NCBI GenBank assembly: GCA_002708715.1
Contig: PAPB01000043.1
Coordinates: 1-33,881, forward strand
DNA: 33,881 nt
Direction of reading: 5' to 3'
Origin: Fidelibacterota bacterium
GTDB lineage: Bacteria > Fidelibacterota > Marinisomatia > Marinisomatales > UBA1611
Shown here: positions 6,038 through 14,115 of the stretch, in pieces
Layout of the letters: the number at the start of each line of letters is the position of its first letter
Position numbering within the stretch: position 1 is the stretch's first letter
Made by a program: the position numbers and the translations under genes
Notes under the pieces: generated by a model
Databases searched by the model: none
The model's input: the letters and a program-made list of their open reading frames with translations, nothing else
What the model was told of the DNA's origin: nothing

Positions 6038-6763
6038 TTACTCTTCTGAATCCATTTTTGCACCAGCCCAAATAACGAGTCCGAACGCAGCTTTGTTAAC
6101 AAGATCCGCTAAGTTATAAATAACGTTAGCCGCGTCAGAAGATCCTGTTTCTCCCATTCCCAAATAGTAACCAATTGGATAAATTGCCCAACCAATTGTG
6201 AGTATTAATCGTAAGCTATTGAAAGCAAACTGGGCGCCTTGGTTGGCACTTGAAATAGCTAATTTTGAAGCTTCACCAGCAAAAACCTCGTAAATGATGT
6301 AAAGCCAACCCACCATTCCGATGACAAACATCAACATTGGATCCATCCCCGTTTCAGCTTCTCCTAAAAAGCCAAATATTAACATTACTAATGATGCTCC
6401 TAATAGCCTCCAAAATAACATTAGAGGAACTACCGTGACTGCAGCCAAAATTATATAGAACTCTACAATTTGTAATGGTACAGTTACCAGCCAATCAATA
6501 TATCTAAAAACGGTTGTAGTTGCGCCTGCAAATTCTTCTCCTCCGTATTTGGCCAACATGTGGGCTTCTCTCATATACAGGTAATGCCAAAAGGCAATTC
6601 CATTTACAAGACCTGCTACAGTAAGTGAGGTTTTCCACTTACCTTTCACATCACTTCTTTCTACGAAGAAGAACACAGCCGCTGCTAACATAATCGCAGT
6701 TGCAAGCCAAAATGACATTCCAACCCAATCGTCTGCTGCTAACAATGAAGTACTTAAATACAT
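6038..6763 (-). CDS. Proteorhodopsin, predicted blue-absorbing proton pump
   Basis: A 241-residue seven-helix microbial rhodopsin. In helix C, RYIDWLVTVPLQIVEF gives D90 (proton acceptor), T94 and E101 (donor), the DTE set of outward proton pumps (D97/T101/E108 in the reference protein). The spectral-tuning position is Gln98 (equivalent to 105), which marks blue-absorbing forms. K224 in NKAAFG is the retinal Schiff-base lysine and H60 in FWHYLYMR is the conserved helix-B histidine. The segment between H60 and D90 is about 8 residues longer than in the SAR86 type. Shine-Dalgarno AAGGAG precedes the ATG. It would make proton-motive force from light. No retinal synthesis genes (crt, blh) are in the window. 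Confidence 0.97.
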   Translation of the reverse strand: MYLSTSLLAADDWVGMSFWLATAIMLAAAVFFFVERSDVKGKWKTSLTVAGLVNGIAFWHYLYMREAHMLAKYGGEEFAGATTTVFRYIDWLVTVPLQIVEFYIILAAVTVVPLMLFWRLLGASLVMLIFGFLGEAETGMDPMLMFVIGMVGWLYIIYEVFAGEASKLAISSANQGAQFAFNSLRLILTIGWAIYPIGYYLGMGETGSSDAANVIYNLADLVNKAAFGLVIWAGAKMDSEE

Positions 6764-6810
6764 AATTATCTCCTTTTTTTCCGTTTAAAAATACAAGATT
6801 TATTTTTAAA

Positions 6811-6830
6811 TAAACGCTCATAACGCTCAT
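6811..6830 (-). promoter_or_regulatory. Tandem 9-bp repeat operator, copy 5 (proteorhodopsin)
   Basis: Minus strand reads ATGAGCGTTATGAGCGTTTA, identical to copy 1 except the last base. It lies 47 bp before the proteorhodopsin start codon, at or just after the predicted start site. It is also close upstream of the divergent DUF2237 gene, so it might act on both. Confidence 0.65.
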
Positions 6831-6840
6831 TACTATTCAG

Positions 6841-6870
6841 ATAATATAAATGCCAACCTATTTAAATCAA
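6841..6870 (-). promoter_or_regulatory. Candidate proteorhodopsin promoter
   Basis: Two alternatives exist on the minus strand. TTGATT (6865-6870) with an 18-bp spacer and TATTAT (6841-6846) puts the start site near 6834 and the operator directly after it. TTGGCA (6851-6856) with 16 bp and AGTAAT (6829-6834) would make the operator overlap the start site. The first has the same 18-bp spacer as the two TTGACA promoters of this regulon. Confidence 0.4.
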
Positions 6871-6927
6871 GTAAATATTTTTATGAATAGATTTGAACTT
6901 TTTAAGAAAAAAAGCATACAATTAAAT

Positions 6928-7311
6928 ATGAAATTAAATCATATTAAAAACGTTTTAGGGACAGAATTACAGTGTTGCTCAACAGAACCAATTACAGGAT
7001 TTTTTCGCGATGGGTACTGCAAAACAAATTCTGAAGATCAAGGTAGTCACGTAGTTGCATCTATAATTTCAAACGAGTTTCTTATATTTTCAAAATCCAT
7101 GGGCAATGATCTTTCTTCACCCAATCCTCTTTATAACTTCCCAGGATTAAAAAAAGGAGATCGTTGGTGCGTTTGTGCTATAAGATGGAAACAAGCGTAT
7201 GATGCAGGTTACGCACCATTTGTTGTTCTTGAGGCAACTCATGAAAAGGCTTTGGAATTCATAGAACTCTCCGCATTGATTGAGAAAAGCCATGATAAAT
7301 ATCTTACTTGA
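6928..7311 (+). CDS. DUF2237 family protein
   Basis: The conserved body runs from NVLGTELQCCSTEPITGFFR through GSHVVASIISNEFLIFSKS, GNDLSSPNPLYNFPGLKKGD, RWCVCAIRWKQA and APFVVLEATHEKALE. This is the diagnostic DUF2237 (PF09996) pattern, a small cytoplasmic family of unknown function. I chose the ATG at 6928 because it gives 127 residues and only seven residues before the conserved NVLG, as usual in the family. Upstream in-frame ATGs at 6883 and 6850 would add an atypical tail, and the longest form would overlap the candidate proteorhodopsin promoter. It is followed 31 bp later by the photolyase-like gene, probably as an operon. Confidence 0.85.
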   Translation: MKLNHIKNVLGTELQCCSTEPITGFFRDGYCKTNSEDQGSHVVASIISNEFLIFSKSMGNDLSSPNPLYNFPGLKKGDRWCVCAIRWKQAYDAGYAPFVVLEATHEKALEFIELSALIEKSHDKYLT

Positions 7312-7342
7312 ATTGTAAAAAAGTCTTTCTACAAAAATATCA

Positions 7343-8533
7343 TTGAAAAATATACACTCATTCGAAAATGCTTCTGAGAAGTTAGATTCATTTATCAGAG
7401 AAAAAGCTCATTCCTATTCCAAGATGAGAAACTACGACTTTGGCGCACTAAAAGATAATTTTGTAAGCGGCCTATCTCCTGCAATTACCAGAAGAATTTT
7501 GACCGAAGGGTATGTTGTAAATAAAGTACTCGAATTTTTTCCGTTTTATGCTGTCGAAAAATTCATCCAAGAGATCTGCTGGAGGACATACTGGAAAGGT
7601 TTTCTTGAACATCGTCCAAAAATTTGGCAAAATTATTTACAAGATCTAAATTCCCTAGAATCTCAGAAAGAAGATCAAAATTATATAAAAGCGTTATCAG
7701 GATGCACGGGCATAGATTGCTTTGATTCATGGTCTAAAGAGCTTAGACATAACAACTATCTGCACAACCACACAAGGATGTGGTTTGCAAGCATATGGAT
7801 TCATACTCTTAATCTGCCTTGGCAATTGGGTGCGGAACTTTTTATGGAAAACTTATACGATGCAGACCCTGCTTCTAATACTCTTTCATGGCGATGGGTC
7901 GCGGGTATTCATACTCAAAATAAATACTATATTGCATCTGCTGAAAATATAAAAAAATTCACTGGAGGAGCATTTTACCCAAAAAAACAACTCAATAAAA
8001 ATCCTAAAACATTTACCTGGGAAAATTTTGAACCAGAAAATTTCAATTTTCAAGATTATCAAAAACCAAAAAATGTGAATTGTATTTTAATCCACGAAAA
8101 TAATTTATCATTGCAGGATATTCCAGATTTTAAGTATATGTTGATTCAACAAAAAAGTTTGCAAAACATAGCAAGATCAAAAAAGGTGTGCAGATATATT
8201 GATAAAGCACTGAAGGATCTAAAAAAAAGAATAGAAGTGAAATTTTCTGGGAAAGTCATTCCTTTTAATTTTGAAAATTTCCATCCAATTCAAAACTTTT
8301 TATACAAAAATAAAATAGGCGAGGTTTATTCTCCATATCCTTCCATAGGGTTTTTAAAAAATAAGCTTGCTGATATAGAAAATAAGAGAAATATTAACTT
8401 TAAATACTTTTATAATAGCTGGGATATTTTATTTTGGCCCCATGCCAAAAAAGGCTTCTTCAAATTAAAAAAACAAATAAAGCCAATAATAAGAGATTTA
8501 GATCAAATAAAATTGAACAGATCCAAATTTTAA
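7343..8533 (+). CDS. Photolyase/cryptochrome-like FAD-domain protein without N-terminal antenna domain
   Basis: 396 residues from a TTG; the next in-frame ATG is codon 28, too far into the conserved region. Residues 12-225 are the FAD-binding helical domain: Y25, SGLSPAITRR (43-51), E77 with W80-R81, NHTRM (142-146), and LYDADPASN with D173, D175 and N179. W183 matches the FAD-proximal tryptophan of the electron-transfer chain. The normal N-terminal alpha/beta antenna domain is absent. Instead residues 245-396 form a C-terminal part whose order (VNCILIHENNLSLQD, KALKDLKKRIE, GEVYSPYPSIGFLKNKL, FKYFYNSWDILFWP) recalls that antenna domain, suggesting a circular permutation. Probable role: light-driven DNA repair or blue-light sensing. 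Confidence 0.8.
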   Translation: MKNIHSFENASEKLDSFIREKAHSYSKMRNYDFGALKDNFVSGLSPAITRRILTEGYVVNKVLEFFPFYAVEKFIQEICWRTYWKGFLEHRPKIWQNYLQDLNSLESQKEDQNYIKALSGCTGIDCFDSWSKELRHNNYLHNHTRMWFASIWIHTLNLPWQLGAELFMENLYDADPASNTLSWRWVAGIHTQNKYYIASAENIKKFTGGAFYPKKQLNKNPKTFTWENFEPENFNFQDYQKPKNVNCILIHENNLSLQDIPDFKYMLIQQKSLQNIARSKKVCRYIDKALKDLKKRIEVKFSGKVIPFNFENFHPIQNFLYKNKIGEVYSPYPSIGFLKNKLADIENKRNINFKYFYNSWDILFWPHAKKGFFKLKKQIKPIIRDLDQIKLNRSKF

Positions 8534-8907
8534 ATTTTAACATACATACTTTTCAAGTCATCTTTAGGTACACAAGTTTTAATCAAATTAAAAAGTAGTT
8601 TTTAAAATTTTTTAAGATAATTATTAATCCATTTTTATTTCTCAAAATATGCTTATTGTTTGTCTTGATATTTTGATTAGGATTTAAATAAGATCAGAAA
8701 TAAATTTTTTATACAAACTAGGAATACTATCGAATTAAATCGCTCCCATTTTCTAATAAAACAGGGCAATGATATCATAAAATGAAGGATTAATATATTC
8801 TCCTTTAAGTAATTCCTATTCCACCAAAAATCTCAACTTAAATATGAAAACGCACTGCTCAGAGCTTCTACAATAAAATTGTATAATTAAATTAAGAATA
8901 AGTTAAT
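8534..8907. other. 374-bp AT-rich intergenic gap
   Basis: No ORF above about 12 codons, no RNA gene and no strong hairpin is visible. A TATAAT hexamer at 8882-8887 lies 20 bp before the sugar-transferase start and could be its -10, but there is no good -35 at 16-19 bp. It is either simple spacer at the boundary between the light-related block and the polysaccharide block, or the remains of a lost gene. Confidence 0.4.
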
Positions 8908-10290
8908 ATGATAAAAAAAACCCAACCAAAAACTATTAACCTTTTTCTTAATTTAATTGCAGATAGCATAACTTTTTGGGGAGTATTCTCTTTTTGTGTA
9001 TTCTTATATAACACGGGTTTTTTAGGATTAAGCAGATCTGTTTTTGATGTTACACAAACAGAAATATTCCTATCTTATCTATTATTTATATATGTATTGT
9101 ATAATAATGGAGCATATATAAAAAAACGTGATTTCGCTGGGATTAAAAGATTAAAAGGAGTAATAAAAGGTACTCTACAAGTTGTTCTCATCTATATTGT
9201 TTTAGCTTACACAATCAAGTATCAAATCCCTCGTATCATTTCAATGACATTTATTATAACAATACCTATAGCTATTATATTTTCTAGATTATTAATCCAA
9301 TTAATTGAAGCCAAACTATTTCGCAATATTAATCAAGAAAACATCATTGTTTTTGGAGCAGGTAAAGTTGGAAATGCATTTGTTGCAGCAGTTTCAAAGT
9401 TGTCTTCATCTCCCTTAAAAATAATAGGTTTCATAGATGACAGAAAAAATATAAATACAACAACTACCAATAATAAACCAATTTTAGGTGGGCTTAAAAA
9501 TTTAGAATCAATTATAATAAAACATAAAATTGATCACATCATAGTTGCAATTAAAGAACCAAATCCTAAAACAAACTTGATTTTGAAGAAAATAACTGAA
9601 AAACATGAAATTTCTCTAAGCTTTCATCCTACTAAAAAGTTATTTGAAAAAAATCCTTATAAACTTGAAGATATAGCTGGTTTGCCTCTGCTATCTAGTA
9701 CTCAATATTCAATATCAGAAAAACCATTTTATAATTTATTTAAAAGAATATTTGATGTTTTTGTAGGTTTTATTTGTCTAATACTAACAATCCCTATTTG
9801 GATATTAGCAAGCCTTGCCATAAAAATTAGCGATGGAGGTCCAATATTTTTCAAACAAACAAGAATTGGAATAAACGAAAAGCCTTTCATAATTTTTAAA
9901 TTTAGATCAATGAAGCCCAATTCTAAAAAATATGAACATTGTCCAATTGATGGTAATGACCCTAGAATTACAAAAGTTGGGAACTGGTTAAGAAAATTTA
10001 GTATTGATGAAATACCGCAACTTATTAATGTATTGAAAGGAGATATGAGCTTAGTAGGTCCTAGACCGGAGATGCCATTTATTGTAGATACATATGAGAA
10101 TTATGAAAAGAAAAGATTCTCAGTTCTTCCTGGAATAACAGGGCTTTGGCAAGTAAGTCCGGCTAGAAAATCAGAAATACATGATAATCCTGAATATGAT
10201 CTCTTATATATTGAGCAAAGAGATCTCAGTTTAGATTTACTTATTTTAATTCTTACATTGGTCTTTGTTTTTCGATCATTTACACATTAA
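8908..10290 (+). CDS. Polyprenyl-phosphate sugar-1-phosphate transferase (WbaP/WcaJ-like)
   Basis: 460 residues, the usual size of the polyisoprenylphosphate hexose-1-phosphate transferase family. Hydrophobic helices occupy the first 120 or so residues. A Rossmann-like cytosolic domain follows (IIVFGAGKVGNAFVAAV). The catalytic bacterial sugar-transferase domain covers about 265-460: a re-entrant membrane helix (KRIFDVFVGFICLILTIPIW), GGPIFFKQTRIG, FKFRSM, LRKFSIDEIPQLINVLKGDM with the Asp-Glu catalytic pair, SLVGPRPE and PGITGLWQVS. It starts assembly of exopolysaccharide or O-antigen repeat units by loading the first sugar onto undecaprenyl phosphate. It converges on the rml/ugd genes that make sugar nucleotides. 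Confidence 0.92.
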   Translation: MIKKTQPKTINLFLNLIADSITFWGVFSFCVFLYNTGFLGLSRSVFDVTQTEIFLSYLLFIYVLYNNGAYIKKRDFAGIKRLKGVIKGTLQVVLIYIVLAYTIKYQIPRIISMTFIITIPIAIIFSRLLIQLIEAKLFRNINQENIIVFGAGKVGNAFVAAVSKLSSSPLKIIGFIDDRKNINTTTTNNKPILGGLKNLESIIIKHKIDHIIVAIKEPNPKTNLILKKITEKHEISLSFHPTKKLFEKNPYKLEDIAGLPLLSSTQYSISEKPFYNLFKRIFDVFVGFICLILTIPIWILASLAIKISDGGPIFFKQTRIGINEKPFIIFKFRSMKPNSKKYEHCPIDGNDPRITKVGNWLRKFSIDEIPQLINVLKGDMSLVGPRPEMPFIVDTYENYEKKRFSVLPGITGLWQVSPARKSEIHDNPEYDLLYIEQRDLSLDLLILILTLVFVFRSFTH

Positions 10291-10333
10291 TCAATATTAA
10301 AAAAGTATTAAGTAAATATGATGAAACCATTAG

Positions 10334-11203
10334 CTATTTTAAAAGGTCAGATAAATATTTTCCATATTCATTTTTATACTGTAGAGCAAGTTTTTCTAAT
10401 TGTTCATCATTAATAAAGCCATTCGTATATGCAATTTCTTCAAGACAAGCAATTTTTAGACTTTGTCTATCTTCTATTGCTTTAATAAAATTTGATGCAT
10501 TATTCATCGCCTCATTTGTACCTGTGTCAAGCCATGCAAAACCTCTCCCCATAATTTCTACGGCTAGTCTTTTTTGTTCTAAAAATCGTTGATTAACAGA
10601 TGTAATCTCTAATTCACCTCTTGCTGATGGTTTAATACTTTTTGCAATATTAATAACATCATTAGGATAAAAATACAAACCTACTACCGCATAAATTGAA
10701 TCAGGCTTTTTTGGCTTTTCTTTAATATTTATCACCTGACCTAATTCATTAAAAGTAACAACTCCATATCGTTCTGGGTCTTTAACTCCATATCCAAATA
10801 CTAAGGCTTTATTTTCATCCTCAATAGATTTTCTTCCTTCCAATAAAAGTTTTGATAAACCTTGACCAAAAAATATATTATCTCCAAGTATCAATGAAAC
10901 TGTATCATTTCCAATAAAATTTTCACCCAAAATAAATGCCTGAGCAAGACCATCAGGTGATGGTTGAACTATATAAGAAATATTTAAACCCAAATTAATA
11001 CCATTACCTAATAATTGTTGAAACCTTGGAGTATCATCAGGAGTCGATATTATCAATATATCTTGAATACCAGCTAACATTAATGTAGATAACGGATAAT
11101 AAACCATCGGCTTATCATAAATTGGTAATAATTGTTTAGAAACAACTTTAGTTATTGGATGCAACCTAGTACCACTACCTCCAGCTAAAATAATCCCTTT
11201 CAT
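10334..11203 (-). CDS. rmlA: Glucose-1-phosphate thymidylyltransferase
   Basis: 289 residues, the normal RmlA length. The nucleotide-binding start [46 protein letters not shown], and the [12 protein letters not shown] segment are all diagnostic. It makes dTDP-glucose, the first step to dTDP-L-rhamnose and related sugars. Its start overlaps the rmlB stop by one base, and it is the last gene of the minus-strand run. The rmlD reductase is not in this window, so the final sugar is either completed elsewhere or is another dTDP-sugar. Confidence 0.95.
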   Translation of the reverse strand: MKGIILAGGSGTRLHPITKVVSKQLLPIYDKPMVYYPLSTLMLAGIQDILIISTPDDTPRFQQLLGNGINLGLNISYIVQPSPDGLAQAFILGENFIGNDTVSLILGDNIFFGQGLSKLLLEGRKSIEDENKALVFGYGVKDPERYGVVTFNELGQVINIKEKPKKPDSIYAVVGLYFYPNDVINIAKSIKPSARGELEITSVNQRFLEQKRLAVEIMGRGFAWLDTGTNEAMNNASNFIKAIEDRQSLKIACLEEIAYTNGFINDEQLEKLALQYKNEYGKYLSDLLK

Positions 11204-12252
11204 TATTTTATAACCCCCAATCTTTCCTGCCTATATGTATTATCAAGAATTGATTTCCACCAATTACTATTTTGAAGATACCATTGAATAGTTTTTTTAA
11301 TTCCACTTTCAAATGACTCTCGAGGTGTCCAATTTAATTCTGTACTTATTTTATTTGCATCAATAGCATATCTAAAATCATGGCCTGGACGATCTTTAAC
11401 ATATGTTATTAATTCTGAATATGATTCATTATTTTTTCTTGGTATAAATTCATCTAAAATATTACATATTGTTTTAACAATATCTTTATTCTTAATCTCA
11501 TTATTGCCACCGATATTATAAGTACTACCAATCTTTCCATTACATAAAACTGACCAAATTCCATCACAATGATCTATCACGTATAACCAATCTCTTATAT
11601 TTTCACCTTTACCATATATAGGAAGTGGTTTTTCTTTTATCGCATTAATAATCATTAAGGGTATTAATTTTTCAGGAAATTGATAAGGACCATAATTATT
11701 GGAACAATTTGTTATTAAAGTAGGCAAACTATATGTTCTATGCCAAGCACGAACAAGGTGATCTGATCCAGCTTTAGATGCAGAATAAGGTGAACTTGGA
11801 TCGTAAGGAGTATTCTCAAGAAATTTCCCATCCATTCCAAGTGAACCAAAAACTTCATCAGTTGACACATGTAAAAATTTAAAATCTTTAGTTTTTGATT
11901 TTAAAAAGAATTTTTTTGACTCCTCTAACAAGTTTAGAGTCCCAATAATATTAGTTTGAATAAACTGATTAGGAGTATCTATAGATCTATCAACATGGCT
12001 CTCTGCGGCAAAATGCACAACAGAATCAAATTGATATTGATTAAATAAGGAATCTACCAAACCTTTATCACAAATATCACCCTGTACTAATGTATATCTA
12101 TCTTTTGGGACTGTAAATAAATTCATTTTATTACCAGCATAAGTTAATTTATCTAGATTAATTACGCTTAAATCTTTATTCCTTTTCAAAATATAAAGAA
12201 TAAAATTTGATCCAATAAATCCACAGCCACCAGTAACAAGTATATTTTTCAT
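11203..12252 (-). CDS. rmlB: dTDP-glucose 4,6-dehydratase
   Basis: 349-residue extended short-chain dehydrogenase. NAD site [14 protein letters not shown] at the N-terminus, [12 protein letters not shown], the STDEVFG motif with the catalytic Asp-Glu, and [10 protein letters not shown] providing the Tyr-x3-Lys pair. It converts dTDP-glucose to the 4-keto-6-deoxy intermediate. One base shared with rmlA and a 1-bp gap to rmlC indicate one transcript. Confidence 0.95.
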   Translation of the reverse strand: MKNILVTGGCGFIGSNFILYILKRNKDLSVINLDKLTYAGNKMNLFTVPKDRYTLVQGDICDKGLVDSLFNQYQFDSVVHFAAESHVDRSIDTPNQFIQTNIIGTLNLLEESKKFFLKSKTKDFKFLHVSTDEVFGSLGMDGKFLENTPYDPSSPYSASKAGSDHLVRAWHRTYSLPTLITNCSNNYGPYQFPEKLIPLMIINAIKEKPLPIYGKGENIRDWLYVIDHCDGIWSVLCNGKIGSTYNIGGNNEIKNKDIVKTICNILDEFIPRKNNESYSELITYVKDRPGHDFRYAIDANKISTELNWTPRESFESGIKKTIQWYLQNSNWWKSILDNTYRQERLGVIK

Positions 12253-12253
12253 T

Positions 12254-12799
12254 TTAAAATTTAGGTAAAAATTTTTGATCTTTTAGCAGAGGAAGTCGTT
12301 TGTCTTTTTCTGATAAAATTGGAAATTTATTATCCCAATTAATTCCAATATCAGGATCGTTCCATTTTATGCCGTATTCACTATTTATATCATAAATATT
12401 TGTACATTTGTATACAACAATTGAATAATCAGATATTACTAAATAACCATGTGCAAAACCCTCAGGAATATAAAATAATTTTTTATTTTTATCTGAAAGT
12501 TCCACAAGGTGATATTCACCAAAGGTTGATGAACCTAATCGCAGATCTACTGCTACATCTAATATTTCACCAACAATAACTTGAACAAATTTACCCTGAG
12601 GTTTATTTAATTGATAATGCAGACCTCTAAGGACCCCTCTTTTGGATATCACTTGATTATCTTGAAGAAAATTATATGGTAATCCATTTTCCTCAAATAT
12701 TGTCGATTTAAATATTTCAAAAAAAGAACCTCTATTATCAGTATGGATTTTAGGAGTTATAACCTTTAAGCCTTCTATTTTACAATCTTTTATAATCAT
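12254..12799 (-). CDS. rmlC: dTDP-4-dehydrorhamnose 3,5-epimerase
   Basis: 181 residues, typical RmlC size. A cupin fold is indicated by the motif DNRGSFFEIF, QDNQVISKRGVLRGLHYQ with the catalytic His of the HYQ segment, KFVQVIVGEILDVAVDLR, and IPEGFAHGYLV. It epimerises the 4-keto-6-deoxy sugar at C3 and C5. The start overlaps the end of ugd by four bases (ATGA), so it is co-translated with ugd. Confidence 0.95.
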   Translation of the reverse strand: MIIKDCKIEGLKVITPKIHTDNRGSFFEIFKSTIFEENGLPYNFLQDNQVISKRGVLRGLHYQLNKPQGKFVQVIVGEILDVAVDLRLGSSTFGEYHLVELSDKNKKLFYIPEGFAHGYLVISDYSIVVYKCTNIYDINSEYGIKWNDPDIGINWDNKFPILSEKDKRLPLLKDQKFLPKF

Positions 12800-14112
12800 C
12801 TCTCGATAAGATGCCCAACATTATCAAAAGAAAAATTATTTTCTTTTAATTTTTTTACACTTAAAATATTTCTAGTATCTAATACTATAGGGTTTCTTAA
12901 AATTGATTTTAAACGATTTATACTGATTCCTCTAAATTCATTCCATTCAGTCATTATCGCGACACCATCTGCATTCTGACAAGCTTCTTCCCAAGAATTA
13001 AAATAGCTTATATTAGGGAATACTTCTCTCATTGCATCATTAGCTGCAGGGTCGAAAGCTCTAACATCACCGCCTCCATCTTGTAGAGCCTTAATCATAT
13101 CAATAGATGCTGATTCCCTTATATCATCAGTATTAGGTTTAAATGCTAATCCTAATACTGTAATTATTTTATTATTAAAATTTCCTGCCATTAGCTTCTT
13201 CATTTTATCAACCATTCTAATCTTCTGTTTTTTATTAGTCTTTATAGCTGCTTCAACTGTTAACATACGTAATCCATTTTCCTTTGATATATCAACAAAT
13301 GCTTCTGTATCTTTTGGAAAACATGAGCCACCGTATCCTGGACCTGGATGTAAAAATTTAGGACTGATGCGACCATCTTGCCCCATTATTTTTGATACCA
13401 TATGCACATCAGCACCCAGAGCCTCACATAGGTTTGCAACTTCATTAATATAACTGATTTTTAAAGCCAAAAATGCATTAGAAGAATATTTAATCATTTC
13501 TGCAGTAACTACACTTGTATGAACAATAGAACGTTTATTTATATATAAAGGACCGTATACTTCTTTCATAATATCAAATGCAGTTTGACTGGATGCACCA
13601 ATTACAACTCTATCAGGCCATAAAAAATCTTTAACTGCAGATCCTTCTCTTAAGAACTCGGGGTTAGAAATATAATCAAAGGGAGTATTTTGTTTATTAG
13701 AAGATCGGATTATACCTTCAATCCAGGAACCAGTTCCAACAGGAACTGTACTTTTTGTACAAATCACCGTATATGTTCTCAAATATTTTCCAATGGTCAT
13801 TGCCACAGACTCCACATACTTTAAATTTGATTTTCCATCTTCACCCATTGGTGTTCCAACAGCTATAAAAATTACGTCAGCATCTTGAATGGCCTTTTTC
13901 ATATCAGTAGTAAAATTAAGTCTTCCAGCTTCCATATTCTTTTTTACTAATTCATGAAGACCTGGTTCATATATAGGTAACTTCCCATTATTTAAATCAT
14001 GAATCTTATCCTTAGCAATATCTACGCAAGTTACTTTATGTCCAAAATCAGAAATCCCAGTACCACTTACCAATCCTACATAACCTGTTCCAATAAAAGT
14101 AATTTTTTTCAT
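12796..14112 (-). CDS. ugd: UDP-glucose 6-dehydrogenase
   Basis: 438 residues. Rossmann NAD site at the N-terminus (ITFIGTGYVGLVSGTGISD), VGTPMGEDG, the TKSTVPVGTG motif, NPEFLREGSAVKDFLWPDRV, and the catalytic-cysteine segment GPGYGGSCFPKDTEA. The C-terminal domain has LGLAFKPNTDDIRESAS. It oxidises UDP-glucose to UDP-glucuronate, a precursor of acidic surface polysaccharide. It sits directly upstream of rmlC with a 4-base overlap and 3 bp after the VWA protein gene. Confidence 0.95.
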   Translation of the reverse strand: MKKITFIGTGYVGLVSGTGISDFGHKVTCVDIAKDKIHDLNNGKLPIYEPGLHELVKKNMEAGRLNFTTDMKKAIQDADVIFIAVGTPMGEDGKSNLKYVESVAMTIGKYLRTYTVICTKSTVPVGTGSWIEGIIRSSNKQNTPFDYISNPEFLREGSAVKDFLWPDRVVIGASSQTAFDIMKEVYGPLYINKRSIVHTSVVTAEMIKYSSNAFLALKISYINEVANLCEALGADVHMVSKIMGQDGRISPKFLHPGPGYGGSCFPKDTEAFVDISKENGLRMLTVEAAIKTNKKQKIRMVDKMKKLMAGNFNNKIITVLGLAFKPNTDDIRESASIDMIKALQDGGGDVRAFDPAANDAMREVFPNISYFNSWEEACQNADGVAIMTEWNEFRGISINRLKSILRNPIVLDTRNILSVKKLKENNFSFDNVGHLIER

Positions 14113-14115
14113 AAT

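Noticed and set aside
6947-6957. AAAACGTTTT in the DUF2237 gene as an upstream rhodopsin operator
   Set aside because: Only one half-unit and inside coding sequence; likely chance in AT-rich DNA.
7722-7952. 76-codon plus-strand ORF inside the photolyase-like gene
   Set aside because: Alternative frame of a clearly conserved FAD domain.
8847-8866. AAAACGCACTGCTCAGAGCT as a sixth tandem-repeat operator upstream of the sugar transferase
   Set aside because: Only the first half (AAAACGC) matches; the second unit is absent.
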